From: Nyssa sinensis
Lineage: Eukaryota; Streptophyta; Magnoliopsida; Cornales; Nyssaceae
NCBI GenBank assembly: GCA_008638375.1
Contig: CM018051.1
Location: 32,957,740 to 33,021,739 of the forward strand
Direction of reading: 5' to 3'
Length of the DNA stretch: 64,000 nt
Part shown: positions 34,377 through 46,147 of the stretch, piece by piece
Position numbering within the stretch: position 1 is the first letter of the stretch
Layout of the letters: the number at the start of each line of letters is the position of its first letter
Made by a program: the position numbers and the translations under genes
Notes under the pieces: generated by a model
The model's input: the letters and a program-made list of their open reading frames with translations, nothing else
Database searches by the model: none
Told to the model about the DNA's origin: nothing

Positions 34377-37300
34377 TGTCATGCCCGAATTTCCATGAAC
34401 CCGGGGTGAGCGAAATGAAATAAGAAAAGTAAATGAAATATAATTTAATGGATTTAATTAAACATGCATTCATTCTCCTTCAACATATAAACACGTAAAG
34501 TACATTCAATAAACATATCTTTCATGTCAGCTAGGCTTAAGCCCTTACATTACAAAATACGCCCCAAGGGCCAAATATACTTCTAAGTCCTTTTTCCCTC
34601 CTTCATTCAAGACTTCCTCAAGTCTCAAGTTCCAGGAGCGTCATCTGTAATATGATATCCCACAAATGGGTAAGCTCAACTGCTGGTATGACACAATGCT
34701 AATGCAAGGAACAAAATTAAGGTGTGGCATGTGCAAGTGTACATTTATATCTATATGTCATCCAAATCATCCATACATCAATGCAATGCATTATCAATAT
34801 GCATGACGCACCCATGCAAACTCTATGCCACACCCATGTCTCACTTTACGGACCTTCCCCGCTAGCATGAGTACTAATTGTATGTCTCACTTCATGGTCT
34901 GTCCCCATTGGCATGAGTACCACTGGCCAATTTTGGGTTTTTCACCACAGGATCTACACCCTCATAATACACAGCACCAAGTGCTCAACCCACACTATAT
35001 TTTAAGGAATCACACTATGCCAATATGCTTTGATTCCACCATGCCATAATGCAGTCTCAATGAAACTTTTATCAACACATGAAGCATGCTTTAAAATAAT
35101 GCATTATACTTGGAGCAATAATGGCATTTGAATCACACAATTCCTTCCACGTGTATGCATGCTATTCACAATCAATTTAAACACATGCTCAAGTTATATA
35201 TTCACGATCTTAACAATTCTCGCAGAATATAAATCACATACTGTGCCAACACATGGAACATACATGTAGTCATGCTTCACGTTTGTCATTTAACCAAATT
35301 CTTAAAGAAACAACAAGGAACACATAAGCACATAAATAATCGAATAAACATATGAGTCATTAAATCAACATGGAAATCACGCCTAAACTTAATTTTATTT
35401 CTTACTTAGCAAAATATCATACTTGATGGGTTTGTCTCAACCCTAAGAAATTGTGCTGCTGTGTAGCTGAACTAATCAAAGAGAATGCAATCCCCCTACC
35501 GTATCTGTCTAGAGAGTCAATCTGCCTTCTCCTTTCCCTTTGGTGTTCATAAGATTCACAAAATATGTCTTAGTTTATCTTCACATGAATTTATGTTATT
35601 CATCAAATTTTATGTCTTTTTACTATTGGTATCTCTTTTTACTTGAATAGACTCTACCATTGAATCCGGAACGTCGAACAAGGTCGATTTAGGCTTTCGC
35701 AGAATTTGATTTGGACATCTGTACTAAAAAGGGCAAAATGGTCATTTCACACTTTTATGGGTTCTTACTTCTCGAGACCTCTTTTCAAAAATTGGACTCC
35801 ACAGTTGAGTCCGGACTGCTCGAAAAAATAAAAATTCACTATTCTTTTATTTTAATCGGAGTTCGTTTGGCTACTCTTTGACTTAAGGGCATTTTGGTCA
35901 TTTTAGTATTCCTACGGGTCTTTTTTTTTGGGACCCCGTCTGGCAACGCGGACCTCACCATTGGTCTTAGAAGGTCCAAGATATTTAAAATACACTAATA
36001 ACTTGTTTAATTTGGACTCCGAGCCATTTTACTTATCTTTAATTAATTAAATTAATTAAATTATTATATAATATATATATATATATCTATATTTGTGCCA
36101 AAAGTAGACACAGGATTTTCCTGTCCACTCTGGTTACACATGCCCCTTCCATTTCCTTTGTCCTTGGTTCGAAACCTTGGGGCTGCGTCCCCTTTTATCT
36201 TTATTTCTGATTTATTATTTATATTAGTTTATATATATATGTGTGTGTGTGTGTAGCAGCATATCGCCACATGGCCTTAGTGGCTCAGTGGTTAAGTATG
36301 TGTTTCAATATGCATGGGTGACGGTTCGAGCCGCAGGAGCTACTGCTCCATCATTTTTTCCAAATTTATCCAGGGCCAAACAACGGACAATGTTTCAAAA
36401 TTGGAATAGGATATCCCAGACCAGCTTTAAATCAATTCCAATTTCCAAATTATTGAGACTGTAACCAAATGCCCCTATTCCTCTTATAAATCAAAATTTT
36501 TATAACCCCAAAATGGCATAGTATCCTCCTATATTAAATAGCAAACAGTTTATCTCCTCCCTCAGTTTTCTGGCAGGTAACCCTAAGGTTCTGTCGCCAT
36601 CTCCAGCGACGGTAACCCTCCTCCGATCGGATTTTTGTATTTTTTTAATGCAATTTTCCTTATTTTTTCTCGGGTAATTCATATCTAAGGTCATCTTTCC
36701 GTTTAGCCTATTATATTTTCATGAAATTAAGAAGAATAGCAGCTCTGGCCAAAAACCCAGATTTTCGGTGAGCAGGTTTTTGAGCTAATTCTCTACTGTT
36801 TTGAGCCTAACATTCTTCAAATGTTTTTATGCACTTAATATAAATAGTTTCCCATCATTTAGTTCAAGTTTAACACATAAAATGTCAAGAACCAAATTCT
36901 CACCCTAGACCTGCAACTCACCATAACTCTCTCATCTTCCAACCATTTTAACTAATTCTTTTCACGTTTTGTTCCATATCACATGTTCTATAAAACTCTA
37001 TAAATCAAATGAACTATCATGCTTCAAAACTAAAAACCGAATCTAAACAAAGACATACCTATTTCTGATTATTTTGGTTCAGTCTCTCTATTTTCTTCTC
37101 CTTCTCTTTCTTAGCTTCAAGTTTCTGAATCTTCTCCAACATCACCACTCTTCTAACTTAGTCTTTCCCTTTCTGATTTTCCTTAAAATCTAATCACAAG
37201 CATCCATATACGTACATACACTCATCACCACTGTCCCTCTCTCTCTCTCTCTTATTTCTCTCTCTATATCAGAACTGTATACCACCATCATTAAGTGTGT

Positions 37301-37696
37301 GTTTACCGATTCCCACACTCCTCAATTTCAATTCTGCGCTCATTGTGTTTACATATATATATATATATATATGTAAATATACACATACACATATATTGTA
37401 CATTGTACACACTGAACATTCACTTACACACACAGTCACCCACACCCCTATTCTGATTTGCATTAATTGGGGTTGTGTGTGTTTTGTGTCATATATATAT
37501 ATATATATACATATTATGTTTCACACACACACACACCAACTGACACACACACACTTACATTCATGCTACATTTTATTTTATTTCATTTTTTTTCTTAGTC
37601 TAAATTAATTAAAAGTGAATAGAAATTAAAGAAACTCAAATAGTGCTCTATCATATAAAAAAAAAAATTTATTCTCATTTTTTTCCTGTCTTTACA
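34377..37696 (-). repeat. 3' LTR of second chromovirus (3.32 kb)
   Basis: On the minus strand it starts TGTAAAGACAGG at 37696 and ends GGGCATGACA at 34377. The part 36906-37696 matches 47886-48697 with only scattered differences, and the 34.4-35.9 kb part matches the left chromovirus LTR. It contains TA/CA microsatellites (37352-37560), a CTCTCT tract (37235-37265), a CAGCGACGG patch (36590-36620), a tRNA-like block and subrepeats at 35.64-36.02 kb. Confidence 0.92.
36281..36332 (+). other. tRNA-like Pol III A/B-box pair, antisense to LTR
   Basis: TGGCTCAGTGG (36281-36291) is an exact consensus A box and GGTTCGAGCC (36323-36332) a consensus B box, separated by 31 bp as in a tRNA gene. The putative 5' acceptor arm GCCTTAG has no 3' complement, so no functional tRNA is claimed. 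This is the best-preserved of the four A/B pairs found. Confidence 0.65.
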
Positions 37697-37710
37697 TCCT
37701 TCCCCCCTTA
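37697..37710 (-). other. polypurine tract of second chromovirus
   Basis: On the minus strand it reads TAAGGGGGGAAGGA immediately before the 3' LTR start TGTAAAG. This fixes the inner LTR boundary. Confidence 0.9.
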
Positions 37711-37739
37711 AAGAAATTTTGTCCCAAAATTTAAAAATA

Positions 37740-39130
37740 TACATCAATGAATAAACAACTTGGGATACCTAGAATGGACTTCAGCCTCACGTTGTCAAGT
37801 AGCCTCCTCGACCCCATGATGGTTCCAACGAACCTTGACCAAAGGAATAGTCTTGCCTCGCAAAACTTGGTCCCTCAAGTCCAATATCTCCACAGGCCTC
37901 TGATCATAAGAAACGTCACCCTCCACCTGAAGATCTACCCAATCTAGCACATGTGAAGGGTCGGGCTCGTACTTCATCAACATCAACACATGGAAAACAT
38001 CGTGAACCCCAGATATTTGCGGTAGTAATGCTAGCTTATAGGCCACCTCACCAACCTTCCCAAAGATCTCAAATGGGCCTATAAACCGCTGCGACAATTT
38101 CTCACTACACCCAAATCTCCTCAATCCTCGCCGTGGGGCTACCTTGAGGAACACATGTCCCCCAACATCAAATGACAGAGGCCTTCACCTCCTATCCGTA
38201 TAACTCTTCCAGCGGCTTTGTGCTGTCAACAAACGCTGCCGGATCATCTATTTCTTTTTCGTGGTCTCACGGACTAAGTTGAGTCCTGAAGCAGTTGTCT
38301 TTCCCACCTCAGCCCAACATACCGGTGAACGACACGACCTACCATACAATACCTCAAATGGTGCCATCTCAATGCTAAACTGATAGTTGTTGTTGTAGGC
38401 AAACTCTATTGTGATCCTCCCAGCTACCCTTGAAGTCCATAACACAGGCTCTAAGCATGTCCTCAAGGATCTGAATGGTACGCTCTGACTGACCGTTAGT
38501 CTAAGGGTGGAAGGCAGTACTAAACAGTAGCTGAGTCCCTAAGGCCGTTTGAAGACTCTGCCAAAATCATGTAGTAAAACGTGGGTCTCTGTCTGAAACA
38601 ATGGAAACAGGAATCTCATGTAGTCATACTATCTCTTGGATATACAACCTACTGAGAACATCCACTGAATCGGTCGCACTAATTGGTAGGAAATGTGCAG
38701 ACTTCGTCAACCTGTCAACTATAACCCAAACTACATCGTGACCTCTAGGTGACTTCGAAAGACCCGTCACAAAATCCATGGTAACAAATTCCCACTTCCA
38801 CTCGGCCACTAGCAATGGCTATAACAAAGCCCCAGGTCTCTGGTGCTCAGCCTTTACCTGCTGGCACGTGAGACATCTAGACACAAATTGCACCACATCT
38901 CCCTTCATCCCTGTCCACCAATACTTGTGGCGTAAATCATGATACATCTTAGTGCCTCCTGGGTGCACTGCTAGGTGTGAATGATGGAAATCTATAAGAA
39001 CATCAGCCCTAAGAGACTCTAGAACAAAAACTCTACCCATACACCTCAGGCTAAAGTTAGAATGAACTATCCATCCCTCAAACCCCTCAGGACTAGTAAC
39101 TCGTGCTCTAATCTACTCTGTCTCTGTGTC
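37740..39130 (-). pseudogene. integrase and chromodomain of second chromovirus
   Basis: Closely parallels bases 1-924. The zinc region (HPGGTKMYHDLR, CLTCQQVK), core Asp in TMDFVTGL and the segment GRSCRSPVCWAEVG are visible. The C-terminus (38154-37795) contains FIGPFEI and then VSYDQRPVEILD and a KVRWNHHGVEEAT segment, typical of the chromodomain-like tail of Tekay/Del elements, which is thought to guide integration to heterochromatin. Stops include TGA 38624-38626, at the same codon as TGA 478-480 in the left element, and TAG 38816-38818 where the left copy has CAG. Frame changes separate the parts. Confidence 0.9.
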
Positions 39131-40985
39131 CTATAATTGTGCCTCAATAACTCTGCTCAAAAGTGTAGGTTGTGTACATAAACTAAATAGTGTGGCATGT
39201 CCCTCAAACTTGGCAAGGTCCAAGTTAAACTCGCCAATGTCTCCCATCATCTCCACTCCCTAATAGCAATACTAGCAACAGTGCTCCTCGATCTCCTACT
39301 GAGTGCATCTACTACGACATTGGCCTTCCCAGGATGGTACTAAAGGCCAAATTCATAGTCTTCCATATACTCCATCCACCTCCTCTGTCGAAGGTTCAAG
39401 TCCTTCTGTGTGAAAATGTATCTAATGCTCTTGTGATCTGAGAACATCTCGAACCTCTCCCCATATAAGTAGTGTTGCCAACTCTTAAGTGCAAAAATGA
39501 TGACAGCTAACTTTAAATCATGTGTGGGATAGTTCTACTCATGAATCTTCAACTGCCGAGAACCATAGGCTACCACTCTACCTTTCTGCATCAATACACA
39601 GCCTAGCCCCTCTCGTGAAGCATCACAATACATTGCATAACTCATACCTCTCTCAGGTATAATCAAGACAGGTGTTGAAGTCAGCCTCCTCTTCAGCTTC
39701 TGAAATGACTGCTCACAGTCATCTGTCCACTCAAATCTAATGCCCTTGCGCATTAGACAAGTCATCGGCACGGCAAGACGAGAAAGACGAGAAAACCCTT
39801 TTACGAATTGATAGTTGTATCCTGCCAATCCCAAGAAACTCCGAATCTCAAACACACTCTTCGGCCTCTCCCAACTCATAACAGCGTCAATCTTAGAAGG
39901 ATCTACAGATACCCTACTACTTGACACAACATGGCCTAGAAACTGTACCTCCTAGAGCCAAAACTCACACTTCGAGAACTTAGCAAGTAAACGGTTCTCC
40001 CTCAAAATCTGTAACACAATCTGTAGGTAAAAGGCATGCTCATCCTTAGAAAGCGAATAAATCAAAATTTCATCAACAAATACCACGACAAACTGATCTA
40101 AATAAGGACTAAAAATGCGATGCATCAAGTCCATGAATGCTACCGGGGCATTCGTCACACCGAATGGCATAACTACAAACTCATAATGACCATATCGAGT
40201 GTGAAAAGTTGTCTTCGCTATATCTGCCTCCCGTACTCTCTCTCAACTGGTGATACCCAGACCGAAGATCAATCTTCGAGAAACATCTCGAACCCCTAAG
40301 CTGATCAAACAAGTCATCTATCCTCGGCAACGGGTACTTGTTCTTGATAGTGACTCGGTTCAGTCTCCTATAGTCCACACACAACCGCAATGTCCCATCG
40401 TTCTTCTTTGTAAATAATGCCGAAACACCCCATGGAGAAGTACTAGGACAAATAAAACCCTTCCTCTGCAAGTCAGTCAACTGCCCCTTCAGCTCTCTCA
40501 AATCGGCTGGAGCCATACGGTTGGGTGGAATGGAAATAGGTATAGTGCCTGGGATAAGCTCTATTGTGAACTCTATCTCTCGTCTCGGCGGTAGACTAGT
40601 CAAGTCATCTGAAAAGATATCTGGGAACTCATCCACTACTGGCGGCTATACACTCTCTATATTTTCACTCCTACCTATTATCAAACTAGCCAACAAATAG
40701 CTATGGCCTCCCTAACTCCTCAAGTCATACAAGAGTGAACTAAGAATTCTACATGATCCCCTATGAAATAAAAACTATCTCCCTCAAGAGTACACACAGT
40801 CCCTCTCCTCCTGTAGCAGTCTATACTCGCCCAAAATGTAAACTACCAATTCATCCCCAATATAATACCAAAACTAGACATGTCAAGCAGAATGAAGTCA
40901 AAAGAAAGGATGCAATCAGCTATCTCTATTGAGCAATCTCTACAGATTCTCGTTAGCATCTCACTACCCCAACTGGTGAACCATA
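39131..40985 (-). pseudogene. protease remnant, RT and RNase H of second chromovirus
   Basis: RT pieces at 40636-40181 ([26 protein letters not shown]) and 40170-39952 (MPFGVTNAP) are separated by a small indel. The active-site box reads FVDE: the second catalytic Asp is Glu (codon GAA at 40069-40071). RNase H with YCDAS (39927-39535) follows, and the remainder to about 39280 is frameshifted. Sequence homologous to the left element's protease end persists to about 40985 and then stops abruptly. Inactive on several counts. Confidence 0.9.
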
Positions 40986-42294
40986 CGATGGTGGGACAAG
41001 GCAATCATCACAAGCCCTCAAATAAAATAAAATAAAAAACTCCCCAGTGCAATATTTATTATCTAGATCCAGACAACACAATCATTTATAACTTTATCCA
41101 AACCAATCAGACCCATTCATAACCTTTATCCACATATTTCTAAATGACAAGTGAAAACCACCATTCACTTATAAGTCGTATAACAATCCAAGCTTTCAAG
41201 TTCTAGTGCCTCAACCATAATATTTTCATTCCAAGTACATTCACACAATTTGCATCTTAAACACAAGATTCATATTCAAGAAATTTGTATCATCCAACTC
41301 TCAACCTGATGTATGATTTCTCTCAACGCAACAATCAATGTTTATCCTTCATTCAATCATAATTATGTAATTAATCTTGTAAACTAAGTTAAAACTAGAT
41401 TCATAATTGACACCTCAATTTGGCCCAAGTCATGCAACTCATTATTTTCACAAGGCCTACATTCATAAGTTCATTAAATCAGTCCACTATTCTTATCGTA
41501 TCTAGTATGGATCATCTTATAGAACTAGGTAAGACAATAGCATTCATCACTAGGTTACCTCCATAGTCCACCACGATATAACTGATTCTAATTCAATAAA
41601 GAAATTATTACAACCCCTAACTTTCAAATTCACCTTCACATTCTAATTTAATATTCATCCTAAGCATGAAATCAAAATCCAATTACATCATACTTTGGAT
41701 TAATCCACAACAACATTATTTTCAAACTATTCATGTTTATACAATTTTCCTTAGACAAAAGATCATCAATCATCGCCTGAGAACCTAACACATCTTATAG
41801 ACATACTCGCTTAATCAACACTTAGATAACTCACGTCAACCATCCCCATCCATTGGTTACACTAAACAATTAACACCGAGTCCTAACACAGCCTTTCGCA
41901 AGGAAGGGATTCATTTAAACAATACAATATACGCATACTCAAGTCATGCTAATGTTCAACTAGCCTACTAATACTCAACCCTAAGTGAATGCTATCCAAA
42001 AAGAACACATCTCTCCACAAAAGAGTTTAACACAATGATATTTTCAAAATTTTTGGTACAAATACTCTGAGTCTCCACTATCCAGTCTATACACAAAAAT
42101 CTCCACAGGTCTAAATTCTTATTTTCTTATTTTTTTTTAGCATTCTAAGGTCTTATGTGTCTTTTTATTTAAGGTTTTCTACCTCATTGGCATTTGTTCA
42201 TTTTAAGGTTTTATAATCCTTTCATTATTTCTTACTTTTATAGCTAGGTAATAACCCTTCATGAATCACAACTCCTTTTGTTACTGGCTGATGG
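40986..42294. other. unassigned AT-rich segment inside second chromovirus
   Basis: The similarity to the left chromovirus ends at about 40985. The next 1.3 kb has no ORF, no LTR ends and no similarity that I can see to other parts of the window. Near 42120-42260 it is T-rich. It occupies the place of gag and may be an older insertion into which the Athila derivative went. Confidence 0.5.
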
Positions 42295-42299
42295 GGCGC

Positions 42300-43780
42300 T
42301 GATGAGTGCGCAAAAGTGCACTCTAAATATCCTATTATTTGATTAAAATGCTAGAAAGTGAATAAAAATGTTGGGATATAGTTGATATTATTTGATTTAA
42401 TTTTTATTCATAGTTGGATATATTTAAGCATCGTTTTATAATATTTTGAATCTCAAATAAATGTATTAAATAGTCCTTAGAAATTTTACTCTTGAACGGA
42501 AATTTTACTCTTGAACGGTTGCAAATCTCACTATTTGTTTCAGTCATGTGGTAAAATTAATTCATTATTTATTGGATTGTAGGGCAAAATGATTGAAGAA
42601 TAAAAAAAAGAGAAACAAAGGCACTGTAGGGCCCGTGGGAATCAGAAGAAAAGCATGAATGGACGCTGGCTTGGGCATGCAGTTTGGATACAGGGCGATT
42701 GCGTGCATGGCTGCTACGGCATGGCGCGGCTGTGTGGGGTTCAGGCGCAAGGCGCCATAGCAGGGGCCCATTGGTGGTGCAGTTTGGTATTGTTGTGTGG
42801 TGGTCTAAAGTAAACATGCAGTGGGGCCCATGAGCGTGTGGCTGCGCAGACTTGAGGCCTAGGCGCTGTGGCTCGTAGGGTTTAATTAGAGGCGCAAGAA
42901 AAATTAACAAAATATATATAGAAGCTGTGGCTGTTGGAAAAGGAGACCTGCGGCAGAACAGAGAAAAAATACGGGAACAGCAGCTACGCAGCTGTTCCAT
43001 GGCTCAGTTCTTCTCCATGAAATTTATGTTGTTCGATCTATGTATGGAATTTATGTTGTTCGATCTATGTATGGGTAACTAAATTTTTAAGTGGGGTTAG
43101 AGATGAACTTGCATACTAAATGGTTATTTTAATTTATTTTTGATTCCTGTACGTGATTTTTATTTATTAAATTCTTTGATGATCATTCGCAATTTATTGT
43201 TGGAATTTATTCTCCGAATAATTAAAGGGTTCAGTCTGTTTATAGATTCAGTCATGCTTTTTCTATTGAATGGATTAATGTTTTGATTATTTTTGGAACA
43301 ATTAGTTATTTATATTGATTTAATTCTCTGCTGCAATATTGCTCATTGGGTATATTGTCGTCGTTGGGTTTTCTCAATGTGAATAATAATTTGAGTGATT
43401 TAAAAGTGATGAATGATTTTTCAAAGGGTTACTTTCAGTTTAATTTTGGTTCATAATTTTATATCTTCCGATTGAGATTTTTGGGATTTAAATTCTCAAT
43501 TGAGTTATCAGTGAATTAAAAATAATTAAAATACCAGATATATGCAAGGGATTCCCAAAGCTCCACTGTTCGTTAAATTTGAGTACTTTGTCCGTTAATC
43601 AATTTATTTAATTTTAATTTGCATTCAAAACCACTTTTTATATTTTTATTTTCTCGTTAATCGTTTAATATTTCTTTAGTTTCAGAAATTCTGTTTATTA
43701 TTCTTTTAATTTTGTCTCCCTGTGGAATCGACACCCCAAAGCTACACTACAACTACCGCATTATTCTTTGGGTGTAATCA
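42300..43780 (+). repeat. 5' LTR of Athila derivative (1481 bp)
   Basis: Starts TGATGAGTGCGCAAAAGTGC and ends GGGTGTAATCA, collinear with the solo LTR at 24808-26338. A TATA-like AAAATATATATAG occurs near 42908-42920. Two small tandem duplications are private to this copy, a 19-bp one near 42481-42518 and a 27-28-bp one near 43018-43074. Confidence 0.94.
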
Positions 43781-43785
43781 AATTT

Positions 43786-43803
43786 TGGCGCCGTTGCCGG
43801 GGA
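43786..43803 (+). other. primer binding site, tRNA-Asp type
   Basis: TGGCGCCGTTGCCGGGGA is the complement of the 3' end of plant tRNA-Asp(GTC), the usual Athila-type primer site. It starts 5 bp after the LTR end. Confidence 0.88.
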
Positions 43804-43937
43804 GACGGTAACAGAACAGTAGATAGTTTTTCTTTTCAGCAGTTTGTAAAGGCGGTAACTTCGTTCCATTCTTTTTACTTGCTGCATTATTATTTATTTA
43901 TTTTTATTATTTATTCATTTTTTTTATTGTTATATTG

Positions 43938-45264
43938 CATGCATAATAGGTATAGGGACGCATTAGGTCAATTTGCTTATAGGCCTGTGTTAGAGTCAGA
44001 TTTAGAGTCTAATTTTTCTTGTTTTTCTAATTCTTTGTTTGATAATTTTTCCAATTCTAAAAATATGAATGAATACGAGGATCAACCCACTAGGACCCTT
44101 CAGGATTACCTCCACCCTACATGCACAGCTACACCATCATACATCATGTTTCCACCCAATGCTCGTCCAATTGATGTTAAAACGGGGGTGATACAGTTAC
44201 TCCCTACATTTCATGGTTTGGAAAATGAAAATCCATATGTGCATATTAGAGAGTTTGAAGAGGTAGTTGCGACTTTCCATAGTCAAAATGTAACACAAGA
44301 CATTGTGAGACTTAAGTTCTTTCCTTTCTCTTTGAAGGATGGAGCTAAAAGTTGGCTATACGCATTGAGACCACGGTCAATTGGATCGTGGAATGAGATG
44401 ACTCAAATTTTCTTCACTAAGTACTTTCCCCAACACAAGACCAATGCTTTAAAAAGACAAATTTCCACTTTTGCATAAAAGAACAGTGAGACCTTGTATA
44501 AGTCTTGGGAGAGATTTAAGGAGTTATTGAGTATGTGCCCTCACCATAGGTATGAGAGTTGGCGTCTAGTGAGTTACTTCTATGAGGGACTTACACCTAG
44601 AGAGCTCCAATTTGTAGAGATGATGTGTGATGGTGAGTTTTTGCAGAAAGATCTTGATAAGGCCATAGAGTACCTTAATGAGCTTGTTGAAAAAGCTCAC
44701 ACATGGACAGGACCTAGTGCTACTGAGAGCACAAATAGGTCACGACCTATAAGGAACCAACATAGTGAGGAAATTTACCATCTTAGGGAGGAGGATAACT
44801 TGAAAGCTAAAGTTGAGACACTCACTAGGGAGTTAGAGGTGCTAAAGGCTAGAGACGTAAAGCCAACACACTTGGTTAATCATACAGAGTCTTTTAGACC
44901 ATGTTCTGTGTGTGGCAGGGTAGATCACCTTGCCCAAGAGTGTCCCACATTTGCTGAGATGAGAGGGATGTATGAGGACCAATGTAATACCTTAGGTATG
45001 TACAAGAAGCCTTTAACACCCTACTCTGAGACCTATAATCCAAGGTGGCGCAATCACCCCAGTTTTAGTTGGAAATCTGAAAACCAGCCACCTACACCAC
45101 CACTTGCACAACCTCTTAGACCATACCCTGCACCATATCATACATCTTCATCTTCTAGGAATTCTTTAGAAGACACTTTGCATGCTTTTATTGAAGCACG
45201 GGGTAAGACTAACAAAAAGTTTGAATCTTTGATTACGCAGGTTGTGGAAAAAACAAGGAGATAA
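43938..45264 (+). pseudogene. Athila-type gag, one nonsense codon
   Basis: Capsid-like protein. The open frame contains the retrotransposon gag domain (PTFHGLENENPYVH, then KFFPFSLKDGAKSWLYAL, then the MCPHHRYESW segment), a helical stretch (EEDNLKAKVETLTRELEVL) and a zinc finger CSVCGRVDHLAQEC with CX2CX4HX4C spacing, close to the C-terminal quarter. A single TAA at 44476-44478 interrupts an otherwise continuous frame; everything before and after is in phase. The start is uncertain: ATG 43938 and ATG 44068 are both possible, and the similarity to known gags is clear after 44068. It may have been packaging-competent until recently. Confidence 0.88.
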
Positions 45265-45356
45265 AGATCCAAGTGTCCAAATTAATGAGCTCTTTGAGTG
45301 TAAATGAGCGAGGTAAATTCCTTTCCCAAGCTTAGTCCACACCCCATGGTCAACAC

Positions 45357-45851
45357 ATGGCGCAAGAGAATTTGAAGGAGGTGAATACCATTGTGATTCT
45401 AAGTGGTAAGTCATTACATTTCCCAACTATGGACAAATCGGGGGATGTGGAAAAGGAACAAGATGGTAGTAATGTCGAGCTGCCCAAGGAACCAGAGGTG
45501 AAAAAGAGCCCTGTTAAGGAATTTGACATCACCATCAAAGACATGCCGATCAGGGATGATTTTCTCCATGAGCATTTACTTTCTATTACTTCTCTACCAT
45601 GGTTTGCTCATATTGTGAATTATTTGGTTGCAGCTGAGATACCGGTGGATTGGAGTGCTCAGGATAAGAGGAAGCTCCTGACTGAGGTACGTAATTTCTA
45701 TTGGGACCCAGGAAAACTCAGGTCTAAGTGGACAAGCCCTTTTATAGTGAAGAATGTTTTTGAAAATGGAGTAGTAGAAATAGAAGATCCCAAGGATAGT
45801 CGAATTTTTAAAGTAAATGGTCAGCGCCTTAAAGTTTTAATTGATAGATAA
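45357..45851 (+). pseudogene. fused remnant: gag-pol linker, integrase zinc region and integrase C-terminus
   Basis: This 164-codon open frame combines three pieces. First comes a linker like the region upstream of Athila protease (IVILSGKSL), then the integrase N-terminal segment (LPWFAHIVNYLVAAEIP and the RKLLTEVRNFYWD segment). It then jumps directly to the integrase C-terminus (KLRSKWTSPFIVKNVFENGVVEI). Protease, RT, RNase H and the integrase catalytic core are missing. The frame differs from gag. This is the signature of a large internal deletion giving a non-autonomous element; the C-terminal piece would have no catalytic role. Confidence 0.85.
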
Positions 45852-45920
45852 GTTCCAGAGGTGGAAGACATTCCACTTATGGACCTAGTCTATCCATCTT
45901 GATCACGCCATGTAGGTATG

Positions 45921-46047
45921 TTTTGATTTTTGATTTTTGATTTTTGATTTTTGATTTTTGATTTTTGATTTTTGATTTTTGATTTTTGATTTTTGATTTT
46001 TGATTTTTGATTTTTGATTTTTGATTTTTGATTTTTGATTTTTGATT
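45921..46047. repeat. (TTTTTGA)n heptanucleotide array, about 18 copies
   Basis: Nearly perfect 7-bp units in tandem just after the integrase remnant, followed by T-rich DNA to about 46140. No other part of the window contains this unit in tandem. Confidence 0.95.
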
Positions 46048-46147
46048 TTTTTATTTTTTTATTTTTTTGTTTATTTTATTTTATTTTTGTTCTCTTTTAT
46101 TTTTGTTCTTTTTCTTTTTGTTTGCTGTTGTTCTCTTTGTTTTTATT

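Noticed and set aside
36274..36350. Functional tRNA gene
   Set aside because: A and B boxes are good but the acceptor arm does not pair and no cloverleaf closes.
45921..46047. CRISPR-like array
   Set aside because: A 7-bp simple repeat without spacers in a plant genome.
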